This document shows positions 8,062 to 17,294 of a DNA stretch of 62,679 nt, piece by piece. Within the stretch, counting starts at the first letter, position 1. Every line of letters starts with the position of its first letter. The position numbers and the translations under genes are program-made. The notes beneath the pieces were generated by a model. It was not told the origin of the DNA. It did not search any database and was given only the letters and a program-made list of their open reading frames with translations. The DNA lies in NCBI RefSeq assembly GCF_013449735.1, contig NZ_JACBNY010000012.1, positions 1 to 62,679 of the forward strand, read 5' to 3'. This DNA is from Pseudolactococcus laudensis (lineage in GTDB: Bacteria > Bacillota > Bacilli > Lactobacillales > Streptococcaceae).

Positions 8062-10215
8062 TTACTTAATTTTCTCTTCTTCATAATCTCCATTACTACA
8101 CACGACTTGTTTACCACCACCACGGACTTTCTTCTCAACCAAGAATTGACCACATTTTGGACAATCTCGACCGATTGGTTTATCCCATGAGGTGAATTCA
8201 CAGTCTGGATAGCGGGCACAGCCGTAGAAAATCCGATTGCGTTTAGACTTGCGTTCAATGACTTGACCTTCATGACAAGTCGGGCAGACGACGCCAATTT
8301 CCTTAACAATAGCCATGGTATTGCGACAGTCTGGGAAATTACTGCAGGCGTAAAACTTGCCGTATTTGCCAAGTTTAATCACCATAGGATGACCACAGAC
8401 ATCACAGTCGAAACCGGCAGGCTCATCTTTTATCTGGATCTTTTCGATTTCGGTTTCAGCTTTTTCAAGCTCAACGGCGAAAGGTTTATAGAACTCATCG
8501 ACGACCTCCACCCATTTGCGCATGCCGTGTTCGACATCGTCCAGTGACTGCTCCATATCGACTGTAAACTCTGTATTGACGATATTGGGGAAGAACTCGA
8601 CGACCATGTTATTGACGATTTCACCGAGTTCTGTCGGCTCAAAGCGCTTAGCTGAGAGCTTGACATAGTAACGGCGCTGAATCGTTTCAAGCGTTGGCGC
8701 ATAGGTTGACGGACGACCGACACCGATTTCTTCCAATGTTTTGATTAGCGTAGCCTCACTGAAACGTGCTGGTGGTTGCGTAAAATGTTGCTCTGGCTTG
8801 ATGTTGTCTTTCTTAACAACATCACCCTCAGCCATTTCCGGCAACATCTTGTTCTTATCCGCGTCATTGTAAACGGCCATATAACCGTCAAATTTGACTT
8901 GTGAGCCATTTGACGTAAACATGACACCATTTTGCGAAAGATTGACCTTAACCGTATCAAAAACAGCAGGCGTCATTTGGCTGGCAACGAAACGATTCCA
9001 AATCAGACGATAGAGTTTGAGCTGGTCTTTATCAAGATACTTGGCAATGGCCTCAGGCGTATTATAAACGTTGGACGGCCGAATGGCCTCATGAGCATCC
9101 TGAGCACCGGCAACATTCTTAACTTTACTGCCGTGTTTACTATATTTTTCGCCAAAGGTATCGACGATATAGCTAGCCGCTGCCGCTTGGGCAACTGGCG
9201 AGATACGTGTCGAGTCGGTACGCATATAGGTAATCAAGCCTTGATGACCATTGGGACCTAACGTGATACCCTCATATAGTTGTTGGGCGACAGACATGGT
9301 CTTACGCGCTCTAAAGTTAATTTTATTGGCTGAATCTTGTTGGAGAGAAGACGTTGTATAAGGTAGTGGCGCATTGCGACGACGTTCCTTTTTATCAACC
9401 TTATCGACTGTAAATTCGTCTGTTGTCAAGCGTTCCATGACTTCAAGCACATCCGAATTTTTGTGTAGTTTCTTCTTCTTGCCGTCAAGACCGTAAAAAC
9501 TACCTGCAAACTTCTTAGCACCTTTTTTGAAATTACCTTCAATTGACCAGTATTCTTCTGGAATAAAGGCATTGATTTCATTTTCACGGTCAATAATTAG
9601 TTTTAGTGCAATAGATTGAACACGACCTGCTGACAAGCCTTTTTTAATCTTCTTCCAAAGAATTGGCGAGATAGAATAGCCGACTAAGCGGTCTAAAATA
9701 CGGCGTGCTTGTTGCGCATCTACCAAGTCTAAATCAATCGAACGTGGTTCTTTAAAGGCATCTTTGACAGCATCTTTGGTAATCTCATTAAAGACGACAC
9801 GATTCTTATCATGTACATCAAGACCTAAAATATGCGCTAAATGCCAAGCGATAGCTTCTCCCTCTCTATCCGGGTCACTTGCGAGATAGACGGCTTTAGC
9901 ATTTTTAGCCTCTTTTTTAAGGGAATTTATTAATGGTCCTTTGCCTCGAATGTTAATATATTGAGGCTCATAGTCGTGTTCAATATCGACAGACATGGTT
10001 GACTTTTTCAAATCACGGATATGTCCAACAGACGCAACGACTTTATAATTGCGACCGAGATATTTTTCGATTGTCTTTGCCTTAGCTGGTGATTCGACAA
10101 TGACCAAATTTTTCTTAATTTTTGTTGCTGCTTTTTTCTTAGTTGTTTTCTTCGTTGTCGGTTTTTTAGCAGCCGTTTTTTTAACGGTTGCTTTCTTTGT
10201 TGTCGCTGTTACCAT
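8062..10215 (-). CDS. topA: DNA topoisomerase I
   Basis: Type IA topoisomerase that relaxes negative supercoils. Residues from about 39 hold the TOPRIM motif [17 protein letters not shown], with DPDREGEA as the metal site. [14 protein letters not shown] contains the active-site tyrosine. The C-terminus has two clear four-cysteine zinc ribbons (CDVCGH...CSNFPDC; CPTC...CARYPDC) and a third degenerate one (CPKC...VCSNGDY). A 30-residue Thr/Lys/Ala tail resembling histone H1 precedes the catalytic core. I chose ATG at 10215 (717 aa). An in-frame TTG at 10227 is only about 17 nt from the predicted transcript start, with GAAAG abutting it. Confidence 0.95.
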   Translation of the reverse strand: MVTATTKKATVKKTAAKKPTTKKTTKKKAATKIKKNLVIVESPAKAKTIEKYLGRNYKVVASVGHIRDLKKSTMSVDIEHDYEPQYINIRGKGPLINSLKKEAKNAKAVYLASDPDREGEAIAWHLAHILGLDVHDKNRVVFNEITKDAVKDAFKEPRSIDLDLVDAQQARRILDRLVGYSISPILWKKIKKGLSAGRVQSIALKLIIDRENEINAFIPEEYWSIEGNFKKGAKKFAGSFYGLDGKKKKLHKNSDVLEVMERLTTDEFTVDKVDKKERRRNAPLPYTTSSLQQDSANKINFRARKTMSVAQQLYEGITLGPNGHQGLITYMRTDSTRISPVAQAAAASYIVDTFGEKYSKHGSKVKNVAGAQDAHEAIRPSNVYNTPEAIAKYLDKDQLKLYRLIWNRFVASQMTPAVFDTVKVNLSQNGVMFTSNGSQVKFDGYMAVYNDADKNKMLPEMAEGDVVKKDNIKPEQHFTQPPARFSEATLIKTLEEIGVGRPSTYAPTLETIQRRYYVKLSAKRFEPTELGEIVNNMVVEFFPNIVNTEFTVDMEQSLDDVEHGMRKWVEVVDEFYKPFAVELEKAETEIEKIQIKDEPAGFDCDVCGHPMVIKLGKYGKFYACSNFPDCRNTMAIVKEIGVVCPTCHEGQVIERKSKRNRIFYGCARYPDCEFTSWDKPIGRDCPKCGQFLVEKKVRGGGKQVVCSNGDYEEEKIK

Positions 10216-10250
10216 GAGGTTAGCCAACTTTCTATCAGATTACTCAACCT

Positions 10251-10279
10251 ATGATAACGGCTTTTTTTCTGATTGTCAA
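10251..10279 (-). promoter_or_regulatory. Promoter of topA
   Basis: Perfect TTGACA (10274-10279), a 17-bp spacer and TATCAT (10251-10256). Start expected near 10244, leader about 29 nt to the ATG at 10215. The stretch from 10280 to 10484 shows nothing else I can support. Confidence 0.75.
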
Positions 10280-10483
10280 GGCAAATATGTTTTCTTATAG
10301 GAGAAACACGTTTATTTGATGTAAAATAAAAGAATTTTATAGTCAAGCAACACTTTGGCACTAGCGAATTGGTGACTACACCGACTGATTGTCATGATAC
10401 AAAATAATGAAATGATGATTCTTGCCTTACAGAGCAGTCATAGATGAGATGTTTATTGATAGAAATAGCCACACTGTTCATAT

Positions 10484-10518
10484 CAAAAAAACTTCCACTT
10501 TTAAAATGAAAGTTTTTG
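10484..10518 (-). terminator. Terminator of the beta-glucoside operon
   Basis: AACTTTCATTT pairs with AAGTGGAAGTT through several G-U pairs and is followed by seven T on the minus strand, just past the kinase stop. Confidence 0.65.
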
Positions 10519-10532
10519 TTATGGCATCATGC

Positions 10533-11396
10533 TTAACTATTCTCAGCTAAGAAATCAGCAGCCGCACCAATTAAGTTGGCATCATTTTGAAATTCACACA
10601 CGGCAATTTTGGGCATCATTGTTGCTATCCCTACTTTGTCATAAACGACTTGCAAGGCTGCTTGTAGTTTTGGAATGAGGAAATCTGCCTGCGAAATACC
10701 ACCTCCTAAGAGGATGATTTCTGGGTCTAATGCGTACTGTAAATTAAAGATAGCACGCGCCAGACTGTCAAATAAGGTCGCAACACGGTCTTGTGCTGCC
10801 TGATCTCCCCCTTCAGCCAGAGCAAAAATCTGCTGACCATTATAGGTTGTATTATGTGCTGTATTATAGTTTTGCGCCATGCGAACAGGGCTTGCATCAA
10901 CGGATAAAGTGTTATCACCCATGAGCATGAAACCAAATTCTCCGCCCATGAGATGCGCGCCGTGTCGAATTTTTTTATCTAGAACGACCACACCGCCGAT
11001 GCCTGTTCCAATGACGAAAAATAGCAAGTCTTGATAGTCTTTTCCTGCACCATATGACACTTCAGCCAATGCTGCACAATTGGCGTCATTTTCGACTGAA
11101 ACAGGTAAGCCAAGCAGTTCCTCAAAAGCTGTCTTGATTGGGAAATTATGGATATATGGCAGAGCTGATGCACCATAGATGACTCCGTCAGCTTTACTAA
11201 CCGCACCTGGGCAACTAATGGCGATACCTGTCAGATCAGTATGTTGTGAGACTTCTTCTTTAATTTCTGAAAAGACCTGATAAAAGGCGTCTAGAGTTTT
11301 AGGTGTTGCCTTTGTGCCTTTGTTTGCAAGTTGTCCCTTGTCAAAGCTTGCGTATTTAATACTTGTCCCACCGACGTCAATTGTTAAAAGTGCCAT
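10533..11396 (-). CDS. bglK: ROK-family sugar kinase, probable beta-glucoside kinase
   Basis: Phosphorylates a sugar or beta-glucoside with ATP. The 287-aa protein has the ROK/ASKHA phosphate-1 loop (DVGGTSIKYASF, residues 7-18), catalytic Asp in ENDANCAALAE and a second phosphate loop (GTGIGGVVV). The cysteine-rich zinc motif of many ROK glucokinases and repressors is absent (GGEFGFMLM at its place). The gene starts 5 nt after a 6-phospho-beta-glycosidase stop and no PTS gene is near. I therefore infer beta-glucoside kinase, which would make the glucosidase substrate from imported cellobiose-like sugars. Glucokinase is the alternative. Confidence 0.75.
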   Translation of the reverse strand: MALLTIDVGGTSIKYASFDKGQLANKGTKATPKTLDAFYQVFSEIKEEVSQHTDLTGIAISCPGAVSKADGVIYGASALPYIHNFPIKTAFEELLGLPVSVENDANCAALAEVSYGAGKDYQDLLFFVIGTGIGGVVVLDKKIRHGAHLMGGEFGFMLMGDNTLSVDASPVRMAQNYNTAHNTTYNGQQIFALAEGGDQAAQDRVATLFDSLARAIFNLQYALDPEIILLGGGISQADFLIPKLQAALQVVYDKVGIATMMPKIAVCEFQNDANLIGAAADFLAENS

Positions 11397-11401
11397 TTGT
11401 G

Positions 11402-12826
11402 TTATTTCTCCATTTCTGATTCATGTAATTCAAGTCTTGAGGTGTCTGCTAGATCTTTAAAGAAGTAGGCTGATTTTTTCAAGGTTTTAATTTGTCGTCG
11501 AATATCGACTGAGATTAAGCCATAGCGATTACGATAAGAATTGCGCCAGCTAAAGCAATCGATTGGCGTCCACAAATGATACCCAAAACAGTTACTACCT
11601 TCTGCAATAACCTTATGAACATAATAAAGGTGCTCTTTGATAAATTGGATGCGATAATCGTCCTTGATTTGATTTGTTTCGGAGTCATAGTAACGTTCTT
11701 CACGACTAACGCCCATACCATTTTCTGAGACAAACCAAGCAATATTGCCATAATTTTCTTGAATGTTTTTGGCAATGTCGTATAGGGCTTTTGGATAAAT
11801 TTCCCAGCCTTTATCAATATTCATTCGGACACCGCGTTTATCATAAGCCTCAAAATATTTATTGGGTAGCCAATCTACGGCAAGGGAATCTGATGAATAC
11901 TTTGGTGCTTGCGCACGATTGGGATGATAAAAATTCACACCTAAATAATCAATCGTATTTTCACGAATAATGGCTAATTCATCCGGTGTTGACTCCCAAA
12001 GTACTTCGTCTTTTATTAAAATTTCGACTAGTTCTTCTGGAAATTCCCCCTTAACAGAGGCATCCATAAATAATCGATTTTGCCACAAATCTGCAAAATG
12101 TGCTGCAGCTAAATCCGCTGCAGACTTAGTCGCTGGATAATTAGGAGTTAAATTTAGAATAACACCAACCTTACCATTAGGATTTTTGTTCAATCGTCGA
12201 AATGCTGCAATCACTTTTGACGATGCCAACTGCAAATTATAAGCCACTTGTACTGCTTTTTTACCATCAACTACATCTGGATAGTGAAATTGGTAGAGAT
12301 AACCACCTTCAACGACAACCATTGGCTCGTTATGCGTGAACCAATCTGTTACACGGTCACTAAAAAGCTCAAAACATTTCTCAGCAAACTTGACAAATAA
12401 GTCGACAACATGCTTTGATGCCCACCCACCATACTGATGAATCAACTCAACTGGCACGTCAAAATGGTGTAAATTAAGCACTGGTCGAATGCCTTGCGCA
12501 AGGAACTCATCAATGACAGCATTATAAAATCTCACCCCATCAGGATTAACCGTAACGTTTTCCAAATCATCAATCAAACGTGTCCATTGAATGGATGTTC
12601 TCACGGAATTCAAGCCAGCTGCCTTCATCAATGCAATATCATTTTTATAATCATTGTAAAAATTCGATGCCGTATCAGGACCAATACCATGCCAATACTG
12701 CTCAGGTTTAATTTCAAACTCATAGTCAAATATATTGGCATGAGTTTTTTTGAAACGGCCTTCGGTTTGTGGCCCAGATGTCGCAGCTCCCCACCAAAAA
12801 TCGTCAGGGAAATTTAAAGTCGTCAT
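11402..12826 (-). CDS. Glycoside hydrolase family 1, probable 6-phospho-beta-glucosidase
   Basis: Retaining beta-glycosidase of 474 aa. The acid/base Glu167 lies in WFTHNEP and the nucleophile Glu368 in FVSENGMG. The region that binds the 6-phosphate in phospho-beta-glycosidases (Ser...Lys-x-Tyr) reads FSWRNSYRNRYG: Ser426 and Tyr435 are present, but the lysine position is Asn433. This could mean altered phosphate binding or use of neighbouring arginines. The gene is first of a two-gene operon with the kinase and has a cre site between promoter and start, so catabolite repression is likely. Confidence 0.8.
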   Translation of the reverse strand: MTTLNFPDDFWWGAATSGPQTEGRFKKTHANIFDYEFEIKPEQYWHGIGPDTASNFYNDYKNDIALMKAAGLNSVRTSIQWTRLIDDLENVTVNPDGVRFYNAVIDEFLAQGIRPVLNLHHFDVPVELIHQYGGWASKHVVDLFVKFAEKCFELFSDRVTDWFTHNEPMVVVEGGYLYQFHYPDVVDGKKAVQVAYNLQLASSKVIAAFRRLNKNPNGKVGVILNLTPNYPATKSAADLAAAHFADLWQNRLFMDASVKGEFPEELVEILIKDEVLWESTPDELAIIRENTIDYLGVNFYHPNRAQAPKYSSDSLAVDWLPNKYFEAYDKRGVRMNIDKGWEIYPKALYDIAKNIQENYGNIAWFVSENGMGVSREERYYDSETNQIKDDYRIQFIKEHLYYVHKVIAEGSNCFGYHLWTPIDCFSWRNSYRNRYGLISVDIRRQIKTLKKSAYFFKDLADTSRLELHESEMEK

Positions 12827-12911
12827 ACTCTGTCTACTTTCTATATAGTTTTAGATACCCTTCATACTTCTTTATCAAACAGTATCTTATATTTATAAGT
12901 CGTTCGATGAA

Positions 12912-12925
12912 TGAAAACGCTATCT
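12912..12925 (-). promoter_or_regulatory. cre site (CcpA) of the beta-glucoside operon
   Basis: TGAAAACGCTATCT on the plus strand matches WGWAANCGNTNWCA at 13 of 14 positions. It lies at about +7 to +20 of the predicted transcript, a repressing position. Confidence 0.7.
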
Positions 12926-12938
12926 TTTCTATAAATTC

Positions 12939-12967
12939 AGTCTAAAGGAAAGCCTTATATTTGTCAA
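12939..12967 (-). promoter_or_regulatory. Promoter of the beta-glucoside operon
   Basis: TTGACA (12962-12967), 17-bp spacer, TAGACT (12939-12944). Start expected near 12932. Confidence 0.65.
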
Positions 12968-13003
12968 GAAAATAACTAGATATTTTATGGAACTGACCAA
13001 CAT

Positions 13004-13036
13004 AAAAAAACAGCTATCTCAAAATTAGATAGCTGT
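13004..13036 (-). terminator. Terminator of lrgAB
   Basis: Perfect 9-bp stem CAGCTATCT/AGATAGCTG with an 8-nt loop, followed by seven T on the minus strand, about 20 nt after the lrgB stop. Confidence 0.85.
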
Positions 13037-13054
13037 TGCCTCAAGTCCAGTTGT

Positions 13055-13750
13055 TTATTTCAAAATAATAGCAGCAATAATTGGGCTAACAATAACGTAA
13101 ACAATGCCTGTCACCCCAATAGATAGACCTGCCATCGCGCCTTCAATTTGCCCCAACTGCATAGCTGCACCTGTTCCAATAGCGTGACCCGTGCCACCCA
13201 GAGCTACACCTTTCGCCACCTTGTCCTTAATCCCAAATAAATCAAGCAACACAGGCCCAACGACTGAGGTTAAAATCCCAGTCGCCACCACAACAACAAG
13301 CGTAATCGTCGTCATCCCCCCCATTTTACTGGTAATTCCTATGGCCATGGCGGTAGTTACGGATTTAGGAAAGAGACTAATAGCAAGGAAAAAATTCATA
13401 CCAAAGGCTTTGGCGAGGAGTGCTGTTAAAGTCGTGTTAACAATAGCACCAATCACAACACCTGCGATGATGCTGCGCGCATGAAATTTCATGAGTTTAA
13501 AAGCTTGAAAGAGTGGGATGCCTAGGGCGACTGTTGAAGGGATAATCAAGGTATTGAGATAAGAACCGCCAACGTAATAATCGCTGTAAGAAATTCCAGT
13601 GGCTTTCAAAAAAATAATCACCATCATGACAGCTAATAATAATGGCGTTGTCGCAGGATTTGTCCATTTCCGATGAATTTGTGCCGCAATAAAATAAGCA
13701 AAAATGGATAAGGTGAGACCAAATAATGGATTTGCTACAACTTCTTTCAT
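13055..13750 (-). CDS. lrgB: LrgB-family membrane protein
   Basis: Partner of the LrgA holin-like protein. The LrgB/YohK family has been linked to murein hydrolase export control and to pyruvate or glycolate transport. The 231-aa protein has about seven hydrophobic helices and the family motifs SLFPKSVTTAMAIGI and GGTGHAIGTGAAMQLG. Its ATG overlaps the lrgA stop by 4 nt, so the two are translated together. Function here (cell-death control versus pyruvate uptake) cannot be decided from the sequence. Confidence 0.88.
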   Translation of the reverse strand: MKEVVANPLFGLTLSIFAYFIAAQIHRKWTNPATTPLLLAVMMVIIFLKATGISYSDYYVGGSYLNTLIIPSTVALGIPLFQAFKLMKFHARSIIAGVVIGAIVNTTLTALLAKAFGMNFFLAISLFPKSVTTAMAIGITSKMGGMTTITLVVVVATGILTSVVGPVLLDLFGIKDKVAKGVALGGTGHAIGTGAAMQLGQIEGAMAGLSIGVTGIVYVIVSPIIAAIILK

Positions 13751-14109
13751 TTTCTGTAATCCCCCTCAAAACGATGTTTGACAAATTGTGTGACAAAGCC
13801 AATGACTGCGATATTGACAACAATCGCAAGCACTGTAATCACAATAATTTGCCACCAATACTTGGAAATAGCATCCCAATGGCTCATAATCCCAACGCCA
13901 GCTGGAAGAAAAAGAATGGTCATATTTTCAATCATAAATTGACCTGCATCATAAATCTGACGTAATCTGATAAATCGAAATTTAAGGGCAAAAAATAATA
14001 AAACCATGCCAATAATCGAGCCTGGTACCGGAAGTTTGAGTACTGTGGATAAGGTTTCTCCAACGATAGAGAATAAGAGGATATACATAAACTGAAAATA
14101 AATTTTCAT
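13747..14109 (-). CDS. lrgA: LrgA/CidA-family holin-like protein
   Basis: Small membrane protein of 120 aa with four predicted helices and the family signature LPVPGSIIGMVLLF. It is first of the lrgAB pair. The good SD (AGAAAGG) is 13 nt from this ATG but 5 nt from an earlier ATG at 14117 that reads Met-Leu-Gln-stop. Its TGA overlaps the lrgA ATG, so lrgA may be reached by reinitiation. A CodY-like box sits in the promoter. Confidence 0.85.
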   Translation of the reverse strand: MKIYFQFMYILLFSIVGETLSTVLKLPVPGSIIGMVLLFFALKFRFIRLRQIYDAGQFMIENMTILFLPAGVGIMSHWDAISKYWWQIIVITVLAIVVNIAVIGFVTQFVKHRFEGDYRK

Positions 14110-14142
14110 TGCAACATTGTGACCTTTCTGGTAGATAAGCTT

Positions 14143-14148
14143 ATTATA
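14143..14148 (-). promoter_or_regulatory. -10 box of lrgAB
   Basis: Perfect TATAAT on the minus strand with a weak -35 (CTGTAA) 17 bp upstream. Predicted start near 14136. Confidence 0.5.
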
Positions 14149-14152
14149 GCGC

Positions 14153-14167
14153 TTTTTTCTGAAAATT
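14153..14167 (-). promoter_or_regulatory. CodY-like box in the lrgAB promoter
   Basis: Minus strand AATTTTCAGAAAAAA matches the CodY consensus AATTTTCWGAAAATT at 13 of 15 positions and lies between the -35 and -10 boxes, where binding would repress. Confidence 0.45.
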
Positions 14168-14198
14168 ACAGGAAAAAATACTAATTTCTGACAAATAA

Positions 14199-14223
14199 AA
14201 AATCTATTGTTTAACAGATTTTT
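14199..14223 (-). terminator. Terminator of capA
   Basis: AATCTGTT, a short loop and AATAGATT (one G-U) followed by T residues on the minus strand. The stem is flanked by A/T runs on both sides and could act in either direction. Confidence 0.6.
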
Positions 14224-14240
14224 TTCATGATATTGATTGA

Positions 14241-15491
14241 CTAAAATTTAATATTCAACAAGGCCATCATTTCATGATAAGCCGTTTCAATTCTCTGCTG
14301 TTTATCCTCAGAAACCTGATTAAAATACTTGCCGCCTTTAATATAATCTTCTGCTAAATAAACTTGGTAATCATAGGCAGGGTAACCCAAAAATGTCCGA
14401 TTAATTGGTTCTCTTGATACCCATGTTGGATGAGCTTTAATAGCTGTCAAACTTGTTTTGCCAGCTTTTTTAGCGACTTGAACTTCCATAATCACGCCAC
14501 GTTCAGTCCAATAATTTTCTAGTGTCTCGAAACGCTGATTTGACAAAAGATTTCCCATAGAATAGATAATAAATTTCTTTTCACCGTCTTTTTCAATGAT
14601 TTCGGTTGGCTCAGCCACATGAGGATGCCCACCAAAGATAATGTCTGCACCAAAATCAACCATTTGACGGTAGGTCGTCTCTTGCTCAGGTGTTGCCTCT
14701 AAACTGTATTCAACACCTGATTGAGGCATAACAACCACCAAATCAGCCATTTCTTTTGCTGCCTTAATTTTCTTCTCAACCTTGGCCATGTTTAGGTCAT
14801 TTAAGTACTTGTCGTAATCTTCCTGACTAATACTTGCCTCTATACCATTAAAGCCATAGCTAAAGCCTAGAATGGCAATTTTGATGCCATTCACATTTTT
14901 AACAAGTATTTTATCATCCGGTACATTGACACCAAAAGTATCTAGTCCTGCTTTTTGAAACGCATTCGCCGTATATTTCAGGCCACTAAGTCCAGTATCT
15001 AAAATATGATTATGTGCCAAATCCAAAGCGTCATAACCTGCATTTTTAATTGATGTTATCACAGATTCTGGGGCATTAAAGATAGGATACCCTGCCAATT
15101 CATAATCTGGATTAATCGTTCCTTCAAAATCTCCTAAGGCTAAATCAGCAGAAGAAATCAGTGGCGTAATCTGCTCATAATCGTTTGAAAAATCATACTT
15201 TTCTCCATCAAAAGCACTACCATAGACAATATCGTGATACAACATATCACCACTCGCCATAATTGTTGCTTTCTGAATTTGTTTAGATTCTTTTGACTGT
15301 TTAGACTTTTTCATTCCTGATTTAGACTTAACTTGACTTGTTCCAGATTGCTCTTGTACTGTTTTTGCTGGATTTAAAACATATTCCCCAACAAATAAAA
15401 TAACTAATAGTACACCTAAAACTAGTAATATCGCATACAAACGCTTTGGTATTTTTTCAGAACTTTGTTTTTTATCATGCCTAGTATCCAA
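14241..15491 (-). CDS. CapA/PgsA-like metallophosphatase-fold membrane protein
   Basis: Member of the bacterial capsule synthesis PGA_cap family. The 416-aa protein has an N-terminal membrane anchor (residues about 18-40), a Lys/Ser-rich linker and an extracellular calcineurin-like domain with ASGDMLYHD, GDFEGTI, LAHNHILD and GGHPHV. True CapA/PgsA proteins work with PgsBC to make poly-gamma-glutamate; no pgsB or pgsC is present here, so a capsule role is not supported. The start is TTG at 15491, backed by AGGGG 6 nt upstream; no ATG fits. A promoter and about 110 nt of leader precede it. Confidence 0.85.
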   Translation of the reverse strand: MDTRHDKKQSSEKIPKRLYAILLVLGVLLVILFVGEYVLNPAKTVQEQSGTSQVKSKSGMKKSKQSKESKQIQKATIMASGDMLYHDIVYGSAFDGEKYDFSNDYEQITPLISSADLALGDFEGTINPDYELAGYPIFNAPESVITSIKNAGYDALDLAHNHILDTGLSGLKYTANAFQKAGLDTFGVNVPDDKILVKNVNGIKIAILGFSYGFNGIEASISQEDYDKYLNDLNMAKVEKKIKAAKEMADLVVVMPQSGVEYSLEATPEQETTYRQMVDFGADIIFGGHPHVAEPTEIIEKDGEKKFIIYSMGNLLSNQRFETLENYWTERGVIMEVQVAKKAGKTSLTAIKAHPTWVSREPINRTFLGYPAYDYQVYLAEDYIKGGKYFNQVSEDKQQRIETAYHEMMALLNIKF

Positions 15492-15608
15492 TTTTCACCC
15501 CTGATATCTCCCCAAGATATCCCCTTTATTTTCACCCTCATCAATCAGTCGTGTACACAAGATACCTTAAATGACTGGATGTTCTACCATTAACACCGGT
15601 ACAGCATA

Positions 15609-15617
15609 ATTATATCA
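15609..15617 (-). promoter_or_regulatory. Extended -10 promoter of capA
   Basis: TGATATAAT on the minus strand is a TGn-TATAAT element; no good -35 is visible. The leader to the TTG contains a GATATCT/AGATATC hairpin whose loop is G-rich. Confidence 0.5.
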
Positions 15618-15670
15618 CAGACAATATGTTATTTGTTTATAAATTGAAAGAGATTGAGATAAAAGCCCCC

Positions 15671-15722
15671 TAAAAAATAGGCTATAAATGATTTCTGATG
15701 TAAATCGAAATCATTCATAGCC
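15671..15722 (-). terminator. Strong orphan terminator-like hairpin
   Basis: GGCTATGAATGATTTC (minus strand, 15722-15707) pairs with GAAATCATTTATAGCC (15695-15680), 15 of 16 pairs, loop 11 nt, followed by TATTTTTTA. No gene ends nearby: icd already terminates at 15957-16000. Confidence 0.5.
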
Positions 15723-15734
15723 ATTTACTACGTT

Positions 15735-15960
15735 ATTTTTTAAATTTGTAAAACAAGATTATTAATACTACAAAATTGATTAAAAAACATTATTCTTTTT
15801 ACCAAATTGGTATTCTTTTGCCAAAACAATGCGAAATTAGTAAGAAAAGTGTTGATTTTTTACCAAATCGGTATTCTTTTGCCAACACAATGCGAAATTG
15901 GTAAAAATATGTTGATTTCGTTGTAGACTCATATTATTTCTACGAAACAATACAAAAAGA
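15735..15960. repeat. 61-bp tandem repeat array
   Basis: Two adjacent units (15796-15856 and 15857-15917) match at 45 of their first 48 bases. Degenerate copies are recognisable on both sides. Each good unit contains the near-palindrome TACCAAATTGGTA and, on the minus strand, TTGGCA-17 bp-TAAAAA preceded by TGG, a promoter-like module (15819-15824/15796-15801 and 15880-15885/15857-15862). The array fills the gap between the icd terminator and the orphan hairpin. Confidence 0.65.
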
Positions 15961-16000
15961 AAAAAACAAACAGGTAGGCTTAATTTGATTACCTAGTTTG
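15957..16000 (-). terminator. Terminator of gltA-citB-icd
   Basis: CAAACTAGGTA pairs with TACCTGTTTG (one bulged base) followed by a long T run on the minus strand. Confidence 0.75.
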
Positions 16001-16061
16001 CTTTCCTCTTTTTTGTCCGTGAACTTTATCCTTGCCTATATAATAAGACACTTAAAGTCCT

Positions 16062-17294
16062 TTAAATGTTTGAGATAATTGCTTGAGTAAATTCAGCCGT
16101 TGTTAATTGACCGCCTAGATCCCGTGTTGTTTGACCACTTGCAATAGCTTTAGCCAGTGCTGATTTAACAAGCAATGCAGCCTCTCCCCAGCCCATAAAA
16201 TCAAGCATCATCACACTTGATAAGATCAGACTTGACGGATTGGCAAGGCCTAAGCCGGCGATATCTGGTGCAGTACCATGTGTCGCTTCAAAAATCGCGT
16301 GGCCCGTGATGAAATTGATATTAGCACCTGGCGAAATACCAATCCCACCGACCTGTGCAGCTAAAGCATCAGAAATGTAATCACCATTAAGATTAAGTGT
16401 TGCGACCACCTGATAGTCTGACGGATTGAGCAAAATTTGTTGTAGAAAATTATCCGCAATTGCATCATCCACATAGATTTTGCCTTCTGCCAAAGCTTGA
16501 TTTTTAACTTTTTTTGCCGCCTCAATACCTGATGCTGCTTTAATATCATTAAACTCATTCACCGTGAAAGTCGGGTACTCACTTGCGACCTCATAGCCCC
16601 ATTTCTTAAAGCCACCCTCAGTAAATTTCATGATATTACCTTTATGAACAAGCGTCAACCGCGTATTCCCATTAGCAATTGCATGGTCGAAAGCTGCTCT
16701 AACCAAACGTTTCGTACCATCTGGTGAAACAGGTTTGATGCCAATGGCAGAGGTTTTGTCAAAACGGATTTTATTAATGCCAAAGTCAGACTTTAAAATC
16801 TCAATTAAACGAAGAGCGTCTGCGCTTTCACTTTCGAATTCAATCCCAGCATAGATATCCTCAGTGTTCTCACGAAAAATCGTCATATTAACATTTTCAG
16901 GATGCTTAACTGGAGAGGCAACACCCGTGAAATAAGCAACTGGCCGAACATTCGCAAATAAGTCAAAATTTTGGCGCAAAGTTACATTTAAACTGCGGAA
17001 ACCTCCACCAATTGGGGTCATCAATGGTCCTTTGATAGCAATGAGATTTTCCGTCAAGCTCGTCAAAGTTGTCTCTGGTAAATAATCACCTGTTGTCTCA
17101 AAAGCTTTTTCACCCGCCAGCAATTCCTGCCAAGTAATTTTTTTCTCACCAGCATAGCTTTTAGCGACCGCTGTATCCACCACTTCAATCATAGCAGGAG
17201 AGATATCAATCCCCACACCATCGCCATTAATATAAGGAATTTCAGGGTTATTAGGAACACTTAACTTCCCGTCAATCATTTCAATCTTAGCCAT
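16062..17294 (-). CDS. icd: Isocitrate dehydrogenase (NADP-type)
   Basis: Oxidative decarboxylation of isocitrate to 2-oxoglutarate in the cytoplasm. The 410-aa protein has NGDGVGIDI at the N-terminus, the substrate loop [32 protein letters not shown] at the metal site and [12 protein letters not shown] at the coenzyme site. Its ATG lies inside the end of citB (8-nt overlap) behind an AAGGTG SD. The three-gene operon stops at 2-oxoglutarate, so its role is glutamate precursor supply rather than a full cycle; no other TCA gene is in the window. Confidence 0.96.
   Translation of the reverse strand: MAKIEMIDGKLSVPNNPEIPYINGDGVGIDISPAMIEVVDTAVAKSYAGEKKITWQELLAGEKAFETTGDYLPETTLTSLTENLIAIKGPLMTPIGGGFRSLNVTLRQNFDLFANVRPVAYFTGVASPVKHPENVNMTIFRENTEDIYAGIEFESESADALRLIEILKSDFGINKIRFDKTSAIGIKPVSPDGTKRLVRAAFDHAIANGNTRLTLVHKGNIMKFTEGGFKKWGYEVASEYPTFTVNEFNDIKAASGIEAAKKVKNQALAEGKIYVDDAIADNFLQQILLNPSDYQVVATLNLNGDYISDALAAQVGGIGISPGANINFITGHAIFEATHGTAPDIAGLGLANPSSLILSSVMMLDFMGWGEAALLVKSALAKAIASGQTTRDLGGQLTTAEFTQAIISNI

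Noticed and set aside
12494-12817. 107-codon open frame on the plus strand inside the GH1 gene
   Set aside because: Antisense shadow of a well-conserved enzyme, with no initiation signals.
15629-15724. 31-codon minus-strand frame through the orphan hairpin
   Set aside because: No SD, and the hairpin with T run explains the sequence better.
15735-15960. CRISPR array
   Set aside because: Units are directly adjacent with no unique spacers and no cas genes are present.
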